A DNA stretch of 64,000 nt from Deltaproteobacteria bacterium (GCA_016234935.1 JACRNL010000006.1:1-64000); one strand, 5' to 3'. Shown: positions 33,601-43,536, counted from the first letter of the stretch. The notes: generated by a model from the sequence alone, not told the origin. Made by a program: numbers and translations.

Positions 33601-35042
33601 GACATATTAAGGCCTGCCACTGGCTCCTGCCGCTGTTCCTGCTTGTCGCGGGCTGTTTTCCCGTGACCTCCGCGCCGCACATTGTCCGCGTCTCAGACCT
33701 GCTTAGCCAGAGGCAGGAACAACAGACAAAGGAGACTGTCTTTCCCGTGGTCATGGAACGGTTCATGGACCAGAGGACAAACAGAAACATCCTCGGCCAA
33801 TATGACATCGGCGGAAGGGGCGGTTTTCTGGGAACGGTCACCATCGCCTCGGACGCGGACATCTCTTCGGCATTCGAGACCATCGTAAAAACGTCGCTTG
33901 AGCGCAAAGGTATTCCCGCCGGGCAAAGCGTATTCATCCTGAGAGGCGCCATTCAAAGGGCAATAGTAGGGGCTGCTCCCGACTCCCGCACCCTGAACGC
34001 GGACGTCGCAATGGAACTGATGCTTGTGGATTCCGGCAGCGGAGCGCGTCTGTGGCAGAAGTCCTATCAGGGCGTTGCCGTTGGCAGCGAGCCGCAGACA
34101 ACCCTTGCCCTGGCCTTTGGAGACTTAGAAACGGCCATTGACAGGGATGATTCATTGCTCGGATTGAGAAAAAACTTTCTTGCGCTTGGAGGCAAATTAC
34201 CGGAAAACGCCGCGTCCGTTAGCGCATCCCCTGTGCAGCCCAAAGGCGTATCCCGCGGGCCGGTTTCGGACGTGGACAGGCCGGGACAAAGGCGCGGCCA
34301 GCCGCGCCCCCACGATTTCGCTCTGCTTATAGGCATTGAAAATTACCAAAACGCGCCCGATACCCCTTACGCCGAGCGGGACGCCGCAACCGTCAAGCTC
34401 TACATGGAAGGCCTGGGCATTCCAGAGGAAAATGTCATCTTTCTTACCGGCGCCAGGGCCACAAGAACGGGAATAGCAAAGTATCTGGAAGAATGGCTTC
34501 CGAGGAATGTGGCGGCAGACTCGCGCATCTATTTTTATTACGCCGGACACGGTGCGCCTGAACCTGACACCGGCACAGCCTATATCTTGCCATGGGACGG
34601 AGACCCGACGTTCCTGTCCACGACCGCGTATCCCCTGCACCGGCTTTACGAAAAGCTGCAGGCCCTGCCTGCCAAAGAAGTCATAGTGATGCTGGACTCA
34701 TGCTTTTCAGGCGCCGGCGGCCGTTCAGTAATAGCAAAGGGCGCAAGACCCCTTGTGCTCAGCGCCGCGCAGACAGCGCCAATTGGCGCAAAGCTTTCCG
34801 TGCTTGCCGCTTCTTCTGCAAATCAAATTACTGGCTCTTTAGAGCAGCAGGGTCACGGCATGTTTACATATTACCTGCTAAAGGGGCTCCAAGGCGAGGC
34901 GGACGCCAATGATGACAACCATATGTCTTTAAGCGAACTTATCACCTACGTGGAGAAGAACGTCCAGAAGGCCGCGCGCCGCCAAAACCGCGAGCAGACC
35001 CCACAGCTTCAAACCGCAAGACCCGACCTCACGCTCTATTGA
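33597..35042 (+). CDS. Lipoprotein with C-terminal caspase-like (C14) peptidase domain
   Basis: A 481-residue lipoprotein (lipobox VAGC, Cys20). Residues 25-200 are a beta-rich domain much like the neighbouring lipoprotein. A linker rich in Pro and Arg follows. From about 237 comes a caspase/metacaspase-type fold: FALLIGIENYQNAP, catalytic His318 in YYAGHGAPEPD and catalytic Cys369 in VMLDSCFSGAGGRS. The His-Cys dyad is intact, so activity is expected. It starts inside the stop of the preceding lipoprotein gene. Membrane-anchored caspase-like proteins are widespread but mostly uncharacterised in bacteria; targets are unknown. Confidence 0.85.
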   Translation: MRHIKACHWLLPLFLLVAGCFPVTSAPHIVRVSDLLSQRQEQQTKETVFPVVMERFMDQRTNRNILGQYDIGGRGGFLGTVTIASDADISSAFETIVKTSLERKGIPAGQSVFILRGAIQRAIVGAAPDSRTLNADVAMELMLVDSGSGARLWQKSYQGVAVGSEPQTTLALAFGDLETAIDRDDSLLGLRKNFLALGGKLPENAASVSASPVQPKGVSRGPVSDVDRPGQRRGQPRPHDFALLIGIENYQNAPDTPYAERDAATVKLYMEGLGIPEENVIFLTGARATRTGIAKYLEEWLPRNVAADSRIYFYYAGHGAPEPDTGTAYILPWDGDPTFLSTTAYPLHRLYEKLQALPAKEVIVMLDSCFSGAGGRSVIAKGARPLVLSAAQTAPIGAKLSVLAASSANQITGSLEQQGHGMFTYYLLKGLQGEADANDDNHMSLSELITYVEKNVQKAARRQNREQTPQLQTARPDLTLY

Positions 35043-35126
35043 TATCCAGGCCGTGCAGGGCTGGCGGCAAACAGCAGTTCGGGCTGCATTTTTCAACCGA
35101 ACGATTTGCCGTGATAAAAGGAGTCC

Positions 35127-35573
35127 ATGAAGCCGCCGCGTGATTTATCATCAAAAAACGGAAGATTGCGATACTCACCAATAACCATCTGCCTTTTAAT
35201 AATCCTCTCATGCGCCGGATGTTCCGCGCTGCGCCATAAAAGCGCCATGGCCGAGGAAAATACAAAACTTCGCAGACAGGTAATCGAGCTTCAGGCCGCC
35301 GGCGACAAAAAAGATTATATCATAGAAGAAACCCTTGAGGAGCTTGAGGAACTGCGCAACCTTGTGGCGGAAAAGCTCCCCAACTGGCTTGAAAAAGAGA
35401 CGGACAGGCTCTACTACGAAGGCATCCGCCTCTTCAACCTCGGCAAATACCCCGAAGCCCTTAGCATGTGGGAGCGCGTGCTCCTCCTCAACCCCGCATA
35501 CGAAAAGGCAAAAAACAACATCGAAAAGACGCATAAGCTGATGGATGAGCTGGAGAAGAAAAAGAAAGAGTAG
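35127..35573 (+). CDS. Small lipoprotein with coiled coil and TPR-like segment
   Basis: A 148-residue lipoprotein (lipobox SCAGC, Cys32) after a longer-than-usual basic N-terminus. Residues 40-85 form a coiled coil rich in Glu and Leu. Residues 92-130 contain a TPR-like unit (LYYEGIRLFNLGKYPEALSM). AAAGGAG precedes the ATG. It probably belongs to the same envelope operon as the caspase-like protein, 84 bases upstream; the function is unknown. Confidence 0.7.
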   Translation: MKPPRDLSSKNGRLRYSPITICLLIILSCAGCSALRHKSAMAEENTKLRRQVIELQAAGDKKDYIIEETLEELEELRNLVAEKLPNWLEKETDRLYYEGIRLFNLGKYPEALSMWERVLLLNPAYEKAKNNIEKTHKLMDELEKKKKE

Positions 35574-35713
35574 CTGGGGCGGGATTTTTCTACTGTCCGG
35601 CCATATGCCCATTAGCTTGTCTCAACATTTGAAGATTCCCCATGGCAAGCCGCGGGGAATCTTCAAAATGCAAGAAAGCGGCGCAGGCGGGCACAGCCCG
35701 CCAAATTAAATTT

Positions 35714-36802
35714 TTATTCCTTTATCTGTTCGGCGAGTTTGCCCTGCCCTTTTATCTGCTTATCTACCCTGTCGAGCGCCAGAGTTATGGCCTCTACAGG
35801 CTTGGCCGTAAGCCGGTCGGCTTTCTTATACATATCTTGAGCCGTATTTAGATCTCCGGCAGCCTCCGAACAAACGCCGAGATTGTAAAGCAGCGCCGGC
35901 GATTTTCCCGAACGCGATTGCGCCGCTCCCCACAGTTCGCACGCCCTATCGAGTCTGTGCCTGGCTGCAAATTCGTTGCCTGACTTAAGTCTCTGCTTGT
36001 CTTCACCCGAAAGCAAACCCTCGGTCGAGTCCATCAGTTGTATATCTAACGTCACGTAATACGACGCGATGTCCTTTTTGATTGACTCAAGCACGGCCAA
36101 TTGAGTGCCTTCTATAAGCTGTGCCTCGCTCACAAGCGCCTTGCCGCTGTCAGAGCACCCCGAGTCCTGCCCTGTTTTGGCGATATTTTGGGAATATGCA
36201 ATCTTCCCGGTCTCGACCTCGACAAGCCTCGGCGTCACGGAAAATGCCGCAGTCCTCTTTGTGCAGGAGACCTCGTAATCAGACCATGAAGCGCACTCCT
36301 TGTATTCCCTGCCCTTCTTGTCAAACTTTGTCTGATAAGCGGCGCATTCCCGGCGTCTTTCCATGTATGACGCATCCTCCGTATTAAGGACGTTCACCGT
36401 GCCGGTGAAGACGCCTTTTGCGCCGATGGCCCTGCCGATCTTGGCGGCAGTCTTCGCGTCCACGATGCCGGTCTGAGCGAGCTTCAATTCCTTATCGCTT
36501 ATATTCTCGAGTTTGGAACGCTCTACTACGGTGAAAAACTGCTTGTCTGCGACGTTGATGCCGGACAGCATTGCCTCAAATTTTGCGGCGAAATCCTCGC
36601 CGCCGTTTCCGTCAAAAGGAAGCACCGCCACGTTCTTGAGCTTTGAGGCCTCATGAAAGGCGGCCGGCCTTAACGCGGTGATTGCCACGCGCGGAGGCAT
36701 ACACCCTGCCATGATAAACCCAAGGATAAATAAGGCGCTTATTGACGCGGGCTTACGCGCATTCTTCCCGCCGCCAATTCCTGCAAATATTTTTTTAGGC
36801 AT
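35714..36802 (-). CDS. CsgG-like outer-membrane lipoprotein with TPR tail
   Basis: A 362-residue lipoprotein (lipobox IMAGC, Cys34). The middle has the CsgG/curli-type pattern: NVAVLPFDGNGGEDF, FTVVERSKLENISDKELKLAQTG, AKIGRAIGAKGVFTGTV and a strand-rich region about 150-215. Residues 265-335 contain TPR-like helices ending in ALDRVDKQIKG. CsgG forms the curli secretion channel, but this longer protein has no csg neighbours, so a different export or sensor role is likely. AAGGAGAAGG precedes the ATG at 36802. It follows an OmpA-like gene in the opposite-sense order typical of envelope clusters. Confidence 0.75.
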   Translation of the reverse strand: MPKKIFAGIGGGKNARKPASISALFILGFIMAGCMPPRVAITALRPAAFHEASKLKNVAVLPFDGNGGEDFAAKFEAMLSGINVADKQFFTVVERSKLENISDKELKLAQTGIVDAKTAAKIGRAIGAKGVFTGTVNVLNTEDASYMERRRECAAYQTKFDKKGREYKECASWSDYEVSCTKRTAAFSVTPRLVEVETGKIAYSQNIAKTGQDSGCSDSGKALVSEAQLIEGTQLAVLESIKKDIASYYVTLDIQLMDSTEGLLSGEDKQRLKSGNEFAARHRLDRACELWGAAQSRSGKSPALLYNLGVCSEAAGDLNTAQDMYKKADRLTAKPVEAITLALDRVDKQIKGQGKLAEQIKE

Positions 36803-36846
36803 TTTCCTTCTCCTTTCCGTCAAAAAATGCCTGCAAAACCCTGTTT

Positions 36847-37803
36847 CTACCTCTTCAGCTCCTGCAGCACGCCTTCAACGTCAAGCGGCAGGAGGACTAT
36901 TTCTATCCTTCTGTTCTGCGCCCTGTTCTCAGGGGTGTCGTTGGAAACTACGGGCCTGTAAGCCGAATAGCCGGCCGCGGAGAGGAGCTTGCCGCTTATA
37001 TGGACATTGTCCTGGAGGTAGCGCACGACGTTAGTGGCGCGCGCAGTTGAAAGCTCCCAGTTCGAGGAAAAGGTCTCCTTGAGCTTCCCGCCAATCCGCA
37101 CGTTATCGGTGTGGCCTTCCACCTTTATCTGTTTGTCCTTTATATTCTTGAGGATATTGCCGACCCTTTTAAGTATCTTCAAACCCTCCGGCTTCACATC
37201 TGCCTCGCCGGAATCAAAGAGCACCTTCTCGACGAGGTTCACGGTAAGCCTGTCAACGGCCTGCGTTATCTTGATGTCGCCCTTTTCTATCTCCTTCTTC
37301 ATCTCGACCACGAGCTGTTCATAGGTCTGCTTTACGTTGGCGACCTCTTTTTCCTTTTCACTGCTCAGCTCGCCCGCCTTTATCTGAAGCCTTTCTATCT
37401 CTCTGGCCTGATACTCCTTATCCTTTGCCGCGGCCTCTATCTTCGCGTTAAGCGCGCTTATCTCGCCTGCCTTTGCCTTGTCGGCGGCAACCAGCCTGTC
37501 CTTCTCTATTTTAAGGTCTTCGATTTCCTTTGAAGTCATGACGCCCCTGCTCGAAAGTTCATCGAGACGCGCGTTCAGGGCGGCCAGCTCCTTTTCCTTG
37601 GTGTCCTTTGCCGACAGAAGGTCTGCCATGTCCTTTTTCAGCTTTTCGATTTCCTGATTTGCCGAAGCGAGGTCCTTTTGTGCCTTTTCTATCTCTACCT
37701 TTCTTGCCTCAGATTCCTTAACTGCGAGCTCATACGTCTTGGTGCTTACGCACCCGGTTAAAACAAACAATGACACCATGAAGCATAGCAGAAACCTCTT
37801 CAT
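36847..37803 (-). CDS. OmpA/MotB-family peptidoglycan-binding lipoprotein with long coiled coil
   Basis: A 318-residue lipoprotein (lipobox LTGC, Cys18). Residues 25-175 are a continuous coiled coil of heptads rich in Glu and Lys. The C-terminal OmpA-like domain has VEGHTDNVRIG, WELSTARATNVVRYL and NRAQNRRIEI, with the Asp and Arg that bind peptidoglycan diaminopimelate. It links the outer membrane to the cell wall. GGAGG lies before the ATG. It sits 44 bases before the CsgG-like gene and is likely co-transcribed with it. Confidence 0.9.
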   Translation of the reverse strand: MKRFLLCFMVSLFVLTGCVSTKTYELAVKESEARKVEIEKAQKDLASANQEIEKLKKDMADLLSAKDTKEKELAALNARLDELSSRGVMTSKEIEDLKIEKDRLVAADKAKAGEISALNAKIEAAAKDKEYQAREIERLQIKAGELSSEKEKEVANVKQTYEQLVVEMKKEIEKGDIKITQAVDRLTVNLVEKVLFDSGEADVKPEGLKILKRVGNILKNIKDKQIKVEGHTDNVRIGGKLKETFSSNWELSTARATNVVRYLQDNVHISGKLLSAAGYSAYRPVVSNDTPENRAQNRRIEIVLLPLDVEGVLQELKR

Positions 37804-37930
37804 CGCAAACCTCCTTTTTCAGATAACTTCCCGCATCCGCCTTAATGCGCCGCTACTGCGAGTTTATTCGATGCGCCGCGAGTTGTCAACCGGGCGTTCA
37901 GCAGGTTGCTGAAAAAGCCAGAACTTGCCC

Positions 37931-38052
37931 CGGCTGCTCAAAAAGTCCCAGATGCAAGGAGTCGAGGAGTGAAGAACGAGGCGTAGTGTGTCCTACGCCG
38001 CAGTGACGAACGACGAAAACGACGCCGCAGATGGGACTTTTTGAGCAGCCGG
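37931..38052. repeat. Family D dispersed element, copy 4, flush with the uvrB stop
   Basis: Begins CGGCTGCTCAAAAAGTCCCA and ends ATGGGACTTTTTGAGCAGCC, the clearest pair of terminal inverted repeats in the family. Its right end reaches 38052, and the uvrB TGA stop occupies the next three bases. A partial extra terminus (GCAGGTTGCTGAAAAAGCC) lies just to the left at 37901-37919. Confidence 0.9.
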
Positions 38053-40056
38053 TCAGCCAATCGCAAGCTGCTTGTCCTCAAGCTCCCGTATCCTGTCCCT
38101 CAGCTCCGCGGCCTTTTCAAATGCGAGCTTCTTCGACGCCTTTTCCATTTCCTTTCGCAGCGATTTTATAAGCGCGGGTATCTCGTGCGGCGGCACGTAA
38201 CCGGCCTGCTTCTCAGCCGCCACCGGCACGGTGTAGTAGTCGCTCTCGTAAATGGAGCTTACGACCTCCTTTATCCTGCTCTTTATGGTCTCAGGCGTGA
38301 TGTTGTTCTTCTTATTGTACTCGGCCTGCAACTTCCTTCTCCTCGCGGTCTCGTCAATGGTCGCCTTCATCGAGCGCGTGACCGTGTCGGCGTAAAGGAT
38401 GACGGCGCCGTTGACGTTCCTTGCCGCCCTGCCGCAAGTCTGTATGAGCGAGCGGGCTGAGCGCAAAAAGCCCTCCTTGTCCGCGTCGAGCACCGCGACG
38501 AGCGACACCTCGGGCAGGTCAAGCCCCTCTCTTAAAAGGTTTATGCCTATGAGCACGTCGAACTTTCCAAGCCTCAGGTCGCGTATTATCTCCACGCGCT
38601 CAAGGGTCTCGATGCCGGAATGAAGATACTTCACTTTCACGCCGAGCCCGGCGTAATATTCCGTCAGATCCTCGGACATCCTTTTTGTGAGGGTCGTCAC
38701 CAGCACCCTGTCCCCGGCCTTTACGCGCTTTTTTATCTCGCCGAGGAGGTCGTCCACCTGCGTCGTGGCGGGCCTTACTTCTATCTCCGGGTCCATGAGC
38801 CCCGTGGGCCGGATTATCTGCTCCACCACGTTGCCGTCCGCCTTTTCATACTCGTAATCACCCGGCGTCGCCGACACGTAGACCGCCTGCCGCGCCCTTT
38901 TTTCAAACTCCTCGAACTTGAGCGGCCTGTTGTCAAGGGCGGACGGGAGGCGGAAGCCGTACTCGACGAGCGTCTGCTTCCTTGAGCGGTCGCCGTTGTA
39001 CATGCCGCCTATCTGGGGTATTGAGATATGGCTTTCGTCGATAAAGATAAGAAAGTCCTCCGGAAAATAATCCATGAGCGTATAGGGCGGCTCGCCGGGC
39101 AGCCTGCCCGTGATGTGCCTCGAATAGTTCTCTATGCCGGGGCAGTAGCCCATCTCCTCAAGAAACTCTATGTCGTAGAGCGTCCTTTGTTCAAGCCTTT
39201 GCGCCTCAACAAGCCTGTTCCGGCCTTTAAGCTCCTTAAGCCTGCCGCGCAGCTCAACCCGTATAGTCTCAATAGCCCTTTTCTGGTTGTCCTTTGTTGT
39301 CACATAGTGGCTCGCCGGATGGATGAGCGCCTTTTCCATCTTCCTTAAAACCCTGCCGCGCATGGGGTCTATCTCGGATATCGACTCTATGGCGTCGCCG
39401 AAGAACTCGAACCTTACGGCAGTCTCGGCCTCGTAGGCCGGAAAGACGTCAACCACGTCGCCGCGCGCGCGGAAGGCGCCGCGGTGGAAGTCCACGTCGT
39501 TCCTCTTATACTGTATCTCGACGAGCTTTTTCATGACGCTTTCGCGCGACGTCGCCATGCCGCGCTCCGCGTAGAGCTGCATTGAGCCGTAATCCTCAGG
39601 CGAGCCTATGCCGTAGATGCACGACACCGAAGCCACAATGATGACGTCGCGCCGCGTCAGGAGCGAATGGGTGGACGAGTGCCGGAGCTTGTCTATCTCG
39701 TCGTTTATGGCCGCGTCCTTTTCAATGAACGTATCCGTCGCGGGCACGTAGGCCTCAGGCTGGTAGTAATCGTAATACGACACGAAGTACTCGACCGCGT
39801 TTTCCGGAAAGAGGTCTTTAAACTCCGAGTAGAGCTGCGCCGCCAGCGTCTTGTTCGGCGCGATGACGAGCGCGGGCCTGCCGGTTTCCTCTATGACCTT
39901 GGCGGCGGTGAAGGTCTTGCCAGAGCCGGTCACGCCGAGGAGCACCTGATGCCGCTCTCCGCTTTGAACGCCCTCCGAGAGCCTTCTGATGGCGCCGGGC
40001 TGGTCGCCCTTCGGGACAAAGGCTGTATTTATCTTAAAGAGGTTTTTATCCGCCAT
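38053..40056 (-). CDS. uvrB: Excinuclease ABC subunit B
   Basis: Damage-verifying helicase-like subunit of nucleotide excision repair. It has 667 residues. Walker A is [14 protein letters not shown]; the beta-hairpin region includes [20 protein letters not shown]; the DEAD-like box is FIDESHIS; and the UvrC-interaction motif lies at the end ([18 protein letters not shown]). The start at 40056 gives the usual [13 protein letters not shown]. It is divergent from ileS. Confidence 0.97.
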   Translation of the reverse strand: MADKNLFKINTAFVPKGDQPGAIRRLSEGVQSGERHQVLLGVTGSGKTFTAAKVIEETGRPALVIAPNKTLAAQLYSEFKDLFPENAVEYFVSYYDYYQPEAYVPATDTFIEKDAAINDEIDKLRHSSTHSLLTRRDVIIVASVSCIYGIGSPEDYGSMQLYAERGMATSRESVMKKLVEIQYKRNDVDFHRGAFRARGDVVDVFPAYEAETAVRFEFFGDAIESISEIDPMRGRVLRKMEKALIHPASHYVTTKDNQKRAIETIRVELRGRLKELKGRNRLVEAQRLEQRTLYDIEFLEEMGYCPGIENYSRHITGRLPGEPPYTLMDYFPEDFLIFIDESHISIPQIGGMYNGDRSRKQTLVEYGFRLPSALDNRPLKFEEFEKRARQAVYVSATPGDYEYEKADGNVVEQIIRPTGLMDPEIEVRPATTQVDDLLGEIKKRVKAGDRVLVTTLTKRMSEDLTEYYAGLGVKVKYLHSGIETLERVEIIRDLRLGKFDVLIGINLLREGLDLPEVSLVAVLDADKEGFLRSARSLIQTCGRAARNVNGAVILYADTVTRSMKATIDETARRRKLQAEYNKKNNITPETIKSRIKEVVSSIYESDYYTVPVAAEKQAGYVPPHEIPALIKSLRKEMEKASKKLAFEKAAELRDRIRELEDKQLAIG

Positions 40057-40210
40057 AATATTATAAAATAGCATAAACAACGGGTACATGCCAACTCCCT
40101 ATCGGGCGGCTGCTCAAAAATAACACAAAAAACCGTTGTGCAAAACCGCGCGCCTGTGTTATTAATTAAAGTTAACGAAATCAGCGCAAAAATGAGGAGC
40201 ACAGCCGTCA

Positions 40211-43060
40211 ATGGACTACAAAGACACATTGAATCTGCCGAAGACCGATTTCCAGATGAAGGCCGATCTCAGCAAAAAAGAGCCCGAAACCCTGAAAAGG
40301 TGGGAGGCCGAAGGCCTTTACACGCGGATAATGAAGGCCGGAGAAGGCCGCAAAAAATACATCCTGCACGACGGCCCGCCTTATGCAAACGGCAACATCC
40401 ACATCGGCCACGCGCTCAATAAGATATTAAAAGACATCGTCGTCAAGAGCAAGTTCATGTCCGGCTTTGCCACGGACTACGTCCCCGGATGGGACTGCCA
40501 CGGCCTGCCCATAGAGCTTCAGGTTGAAAAGGAGCTTGGCGCGAAAAAGGCCGGGGTCTCAAAGCCTGAGATAAGAAAACGCTGCCGGGCCTACGCTGAA
40601 AAGTTCGTCAACATCCAGCGCGAGGACTTTAAGCGCCTCGGCGTATTTGGCCAGTGGGACGCCCCCTATCTTACGATGTCCTACGGCTATCAGGCCTCGA
40701 TACTGCGCGAGCTTGGAAAGTTCCATGAAAAGGGGCTTATCTACAAAGGCAAAAAACCTGTCCACTGGTGCTCATCCTGCGCCACCGCCCTTGCCGAGGC
40801 TGAGGTCGAATACGCGGACAAGACCTCGCCGTCGGTATATGTGAAGTTCAGAGTCAAAAGCTTTAATCAAGATCCGGAAACACAAGAACGTTTTGGAAAA
40901 TATATCGAAAAAGGTACCCGTCATTATATTGTTATTTGGACAACCACACCATGGACACTGCCTGCCAATAAAGCTATCGCCGTGCACCCTACAATGATGT
41001 ACAGTTTAAAAGAAATTACCATACATGGACAGAAGGAAATCTGGATAATCGCAAATGGTTATTATGCGATAGACGAAGGGCTTAAAAACATACAGATGAC
41101 ATCGCTTACCGGAGGCGGAGAAGGTAAATATCTTGAAGGAACGGTTTGCGAACATCCCTTTATAAAAGAGGATCGTAAAATATTACTCAGCGAGCACGTC
41201 ACCGCAGAGGCAGGCACAGGCTGCGTTCACATCGCGCCGGGGCATGGGCAGGACGACTACGAGCTTGGGCTGAAATACGGCCTTGAGGTCTACGCGCCGG
41301 TTGACTCGCATGGAAAATTCACAAAAGAGGTGCCTGAGTTCGAAGGCCAGTTCGTCTTCAAGGCCAACGCAGGGATAATAGAGCTTCTAAAGACAAAAGA
41401 CGCCCTGATTACAGGAAACGACAAAGGGAAAATTGAGCACTCCTACCCGCACTGCTGGCGGTGCAAGTCGCCGATAATCTTCCGCGCCACGGAGCAGTGG
41501 TTTGCATCCATGCAGGCCGTTGATTTAAGGAAACAGGCCCTTGACGCCATTGACAACAAGATACAGTGGATACCCTCATGGGGGCGCGACAGGATATTCA
41601 ACATGATTCAAAACCGCCCTGACTGGTGCCTGTCGCGCCAAAGGGCATGGGGCGTGCCGATACCCGCTCTCAGTTGCAAAGGGTGCGGCCATTCGCTTCT
41701 TGACGCCAAACTTATCGAAAAGCTCGCCTCGGCATTTGAAAAAGAGGGCGCTGACATATGGTTTGAAAAAGATGTCAAAGACCTGCTTCTGCCCGGCATG
41801 AAATGCCCGAAATGCGGCGGCGTGGAATTTAAAAAAGAGGAGGACATACTCGACGTATGGTTCGATTCCGGCGTCAGCTTTGCCGCCGTGCTTGAAAAGA
41901 GGGCGAATCTGAAGTTCCCGGCTGACCTCTACCTCGAAGGGAGCGACCAGCACAGGGGATGGTTCCATTCCTCGCTCCTTGCTTCCATGGGCACGCGCGG
42001 ATGCCCGCCGTACGAGCGGGCATTGACGCACGGCTTCGTGGTGGACGGCTCCGGCAGGAAGATGAGCAAGTCCACCGGCAACGTAGTAGCGCCGCAGGAG
42101 GTCATTGACAAATACGGCGCAGAGGTCTTGCGCCTGTGGGTCTCCGCCGAGGACTACCGCGAGGACATACGCATCTCGGATGAAATATTGAAACGCCTTT
42201 CCGAGGCCTACCGCAAGATACGAAACTCATTCAGGTATATCCTCGGCAACCTTTATGACTTTGACCCGTCGAAGGACATGGTTGAATACAAAGAGCTTGA
42301 GGAGCTTGACAGGCTGACCCTGCACAGGCTCACAAGGCTGACCGAGCGCGTCCTTAACGCCTATGCCTCGTTCGAGTTCCATACGATATACCACGCGGTT
42401 CATAACTTCTGCACCGTTGACCTGAGCGCGTTTTACCTTGACGCCTTGAAAGACAGGCTCTACACCTCAGGCGCGAATGCGAAAAAGAGGCGCGCCGGCC
42501 AGACGGCCATGTACCACGTCCTTGATAATCTATTAAGGCTGACCGCGCCCGTGCTGGTCTTTACGTCAGACGAGGCATGGGCATTCATGCCGGGCAAGCA
42601 CGAAGAAAGTGTGCACCTTGCCGCGATGCCGGAGGTGAAAAAAGAATGGCTGGACAACGGGCTTTCGGAAAAATGGGACAGGCTCATGACTGTGAAGGAC
42701 GAGATATCAAAGACGCTTGAAGCGTGCAGGCGGGACAAGTTCATCGGCCACTCGCTTGACGCGGAAGTCACAATTTCATTTACCGGTGAAGCTGGAAATA
42801 AGGCGCTATTAGAGATATTCCAGTTTGCAGGAAAAGCCGTGGATTTGAAAAAATTTCTTGAAGAAAATAAATCTGCTTTGGAAGACATTCTCATTATTTC
42901 CAAACTGAATGTCGTTGAGGGGAAAGCAACAGCTTTAATCATAGAAGTTAAAAAAGCAACTGGAGACAAGTGCGAGCGTTGCTGGCACTACAGCCCCACG
43001 GTCGGAGGGCACGCCGCACATAAGACCATCTGCTCGCGCTGCGCGGAGGCCCTGTCATAA
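40211..43060 (+). CDS. ileS: Isoleucyl-tRNA synthetase
   Basis: Charges tRNA-Ile, 949 residues. The HIGH motif reads HIGH at 64-67 in GNIHIGHALNK, and KMSKS lies in GRKMSKSTGNV. A zinc knuckle ends the protein (CERCWHYSP, CSRCAEALS). Two internal stretches have a quite different composition: bases 40861-41100 (CP1 editing domain) hold 92 G/C of 240, and 42781-42960 hold 65 of 180, while the flanks look near 58-60 percent. The frame is intact, so mosaic origin by recombination is likely. The lspA gene overlaps or abuts its end. Confidence 0.97.
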   Translation: MDYKDTLNLPKTDFQMKADLSKKEPETLKRWEAEGLYTRIMKAGEGRKKYILHDGPPYANGNIHIGHALNKILKDIVVKSKFMSGFATDYVPGWDCHGLPIELQVEKELGAKKAGVSKPEIRKRCRAYAEKFVNIQREDFKRLGVFGQWDAPYLTMSYGYQASILRELGKFHEKGLIYKGKKPVHWCSSCATALAEAEVEYADKTSPSVYVKFRVKSFNQDPETQERFGKYIEKGTRHYIVIWTTTPWTLPANKAIAVHPTMMYSLKEITIHGQKEIWIIANGYYAIDEGLKNIQMTSLTGGGEGKYLEGTVCEHPFIKEDRKILLSEHVTAEAGTGCVHIAPGHGQDDYELGLKYGLEVYAPVDSHGKFTKEVPEFEGQFVFKANAGIIELLKTKDALITGNDKGKIEHSYPHCWRCKSPIIFRATEQWFASMQAVDLRKQALDAIDNKIQWIPSWGRDRIFNMIQNRPDWCLSRQRAWGVPIPALSCKGCGHSLLDAKLIEKLASAFEKEGADIWFEKDVKDLLLPGMKCPKCGGVEFKKEEDILDVWFDSGVSFAAVLEKRANLKFPADLYLEGSDQHRGWFHSSLLASMGTRGCPPYERALTHGFVVDGSGRKMSKSTGNVVAPQEVIDKYGAEVLRLWVSAEDYREDIRISDEILKRLSEAYRKIRNSFRYILGNLYDFDPSKDMVEYKELEELDRLTLHRLTRLTERVLNAYASFEFHTIYHAVHNFCTVDLSAFYLDALKDRLYTSGANAKKRRAGQTAMYHVLDNLLRLTAPVLVFTSDEAWAFMPGKHEESVHLAAMPEVKKEWLDNGLSEKWDRLMTVKDEISKTLEACRRDKFIGHSLDAEVTISFTGEAGNKALLEIFQFAGKAVDLKKFLEENKSALEDILIISKLNVVEGKATALIIEVKKATGDKCERCWHYSPTVGGHAAHKTICSRCAEALS

Positions 43061-43536
43061 AAACGCGGATAAAAACCCTCTCTATCACGGCTATCGCCGT
43101 GATAGTCCTTGACCAGATAACAAAGGCCGTGATCCTCGACAGGCTCGCCGTCGGCGAATCTGCCGCGGTCATCAACGGTTTTTTCGACATCGTCCATTTC
43201 CGCAACCCCGGGGCTGCCTTTTCCATCTTCTCGAGCGGCGGGGCGATGAGAACGATTTTCCTCATAGGCACCACCATCGCCGCCCTCGTAATCATCTTCG
43301 TGATGATACGGCAATCCAAAGACTCCCTTTCCACCTTTTCGCTCTCTCTCATCGCGGGCGGAGCGATAGGAAATCTGATAGACCGGCTGAGGTTCGGCGA
43401 GGTCGTGGACTTCCTCTACTTCCACATAGGCCCATACTACTGGCCAGCCTTCAACGTGGCCGACTCGGCGATAACCGTCGGCGTGTTTCTGACCTTTGTG
43501 TTGTTTTATTTTCAAAAGCCGAAGGGAAAGAAGTAA
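43057..43536 (+). CDS. lspA: Lipoprotein signal peptidase (signal peptidase II), possible AUA start
   Basis: Removes the signal peptide from lipidated prolipoproteins in the inner membrane; this window encodes many of its substrates. The catalytic pair is in NLIDRLRFGEVVDF and FNVADSAITVG, and the NPGAAFS motif is present. The only standard start in frame near the N-terminus is a GTG at 43099, which removes half of the first helix. An ATA at 43057 overlaps the ileS TAA stop (ATAA) and has GGAGG exactly seven bases upstream; it gives a full first helix and 159 residues, the normal size. I therefore prefer it as a non-standard start, with the GTG as alternative. Confidence 0.9.
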   Translation: MKTRIKTLSITAIAVIVLDQITKAVILDRLAVGESAAVINGFFDIVHFRNPGAAFSIFSSGGAMRTIFLIGTTIAALVIIFVMIRQSKDSLSTFSLSLIAGGAIGNLIDRLRFGEVVDFLYFHIGPYYWPAFNVADSAITVGVFLTFVLFYFQKPKGKK

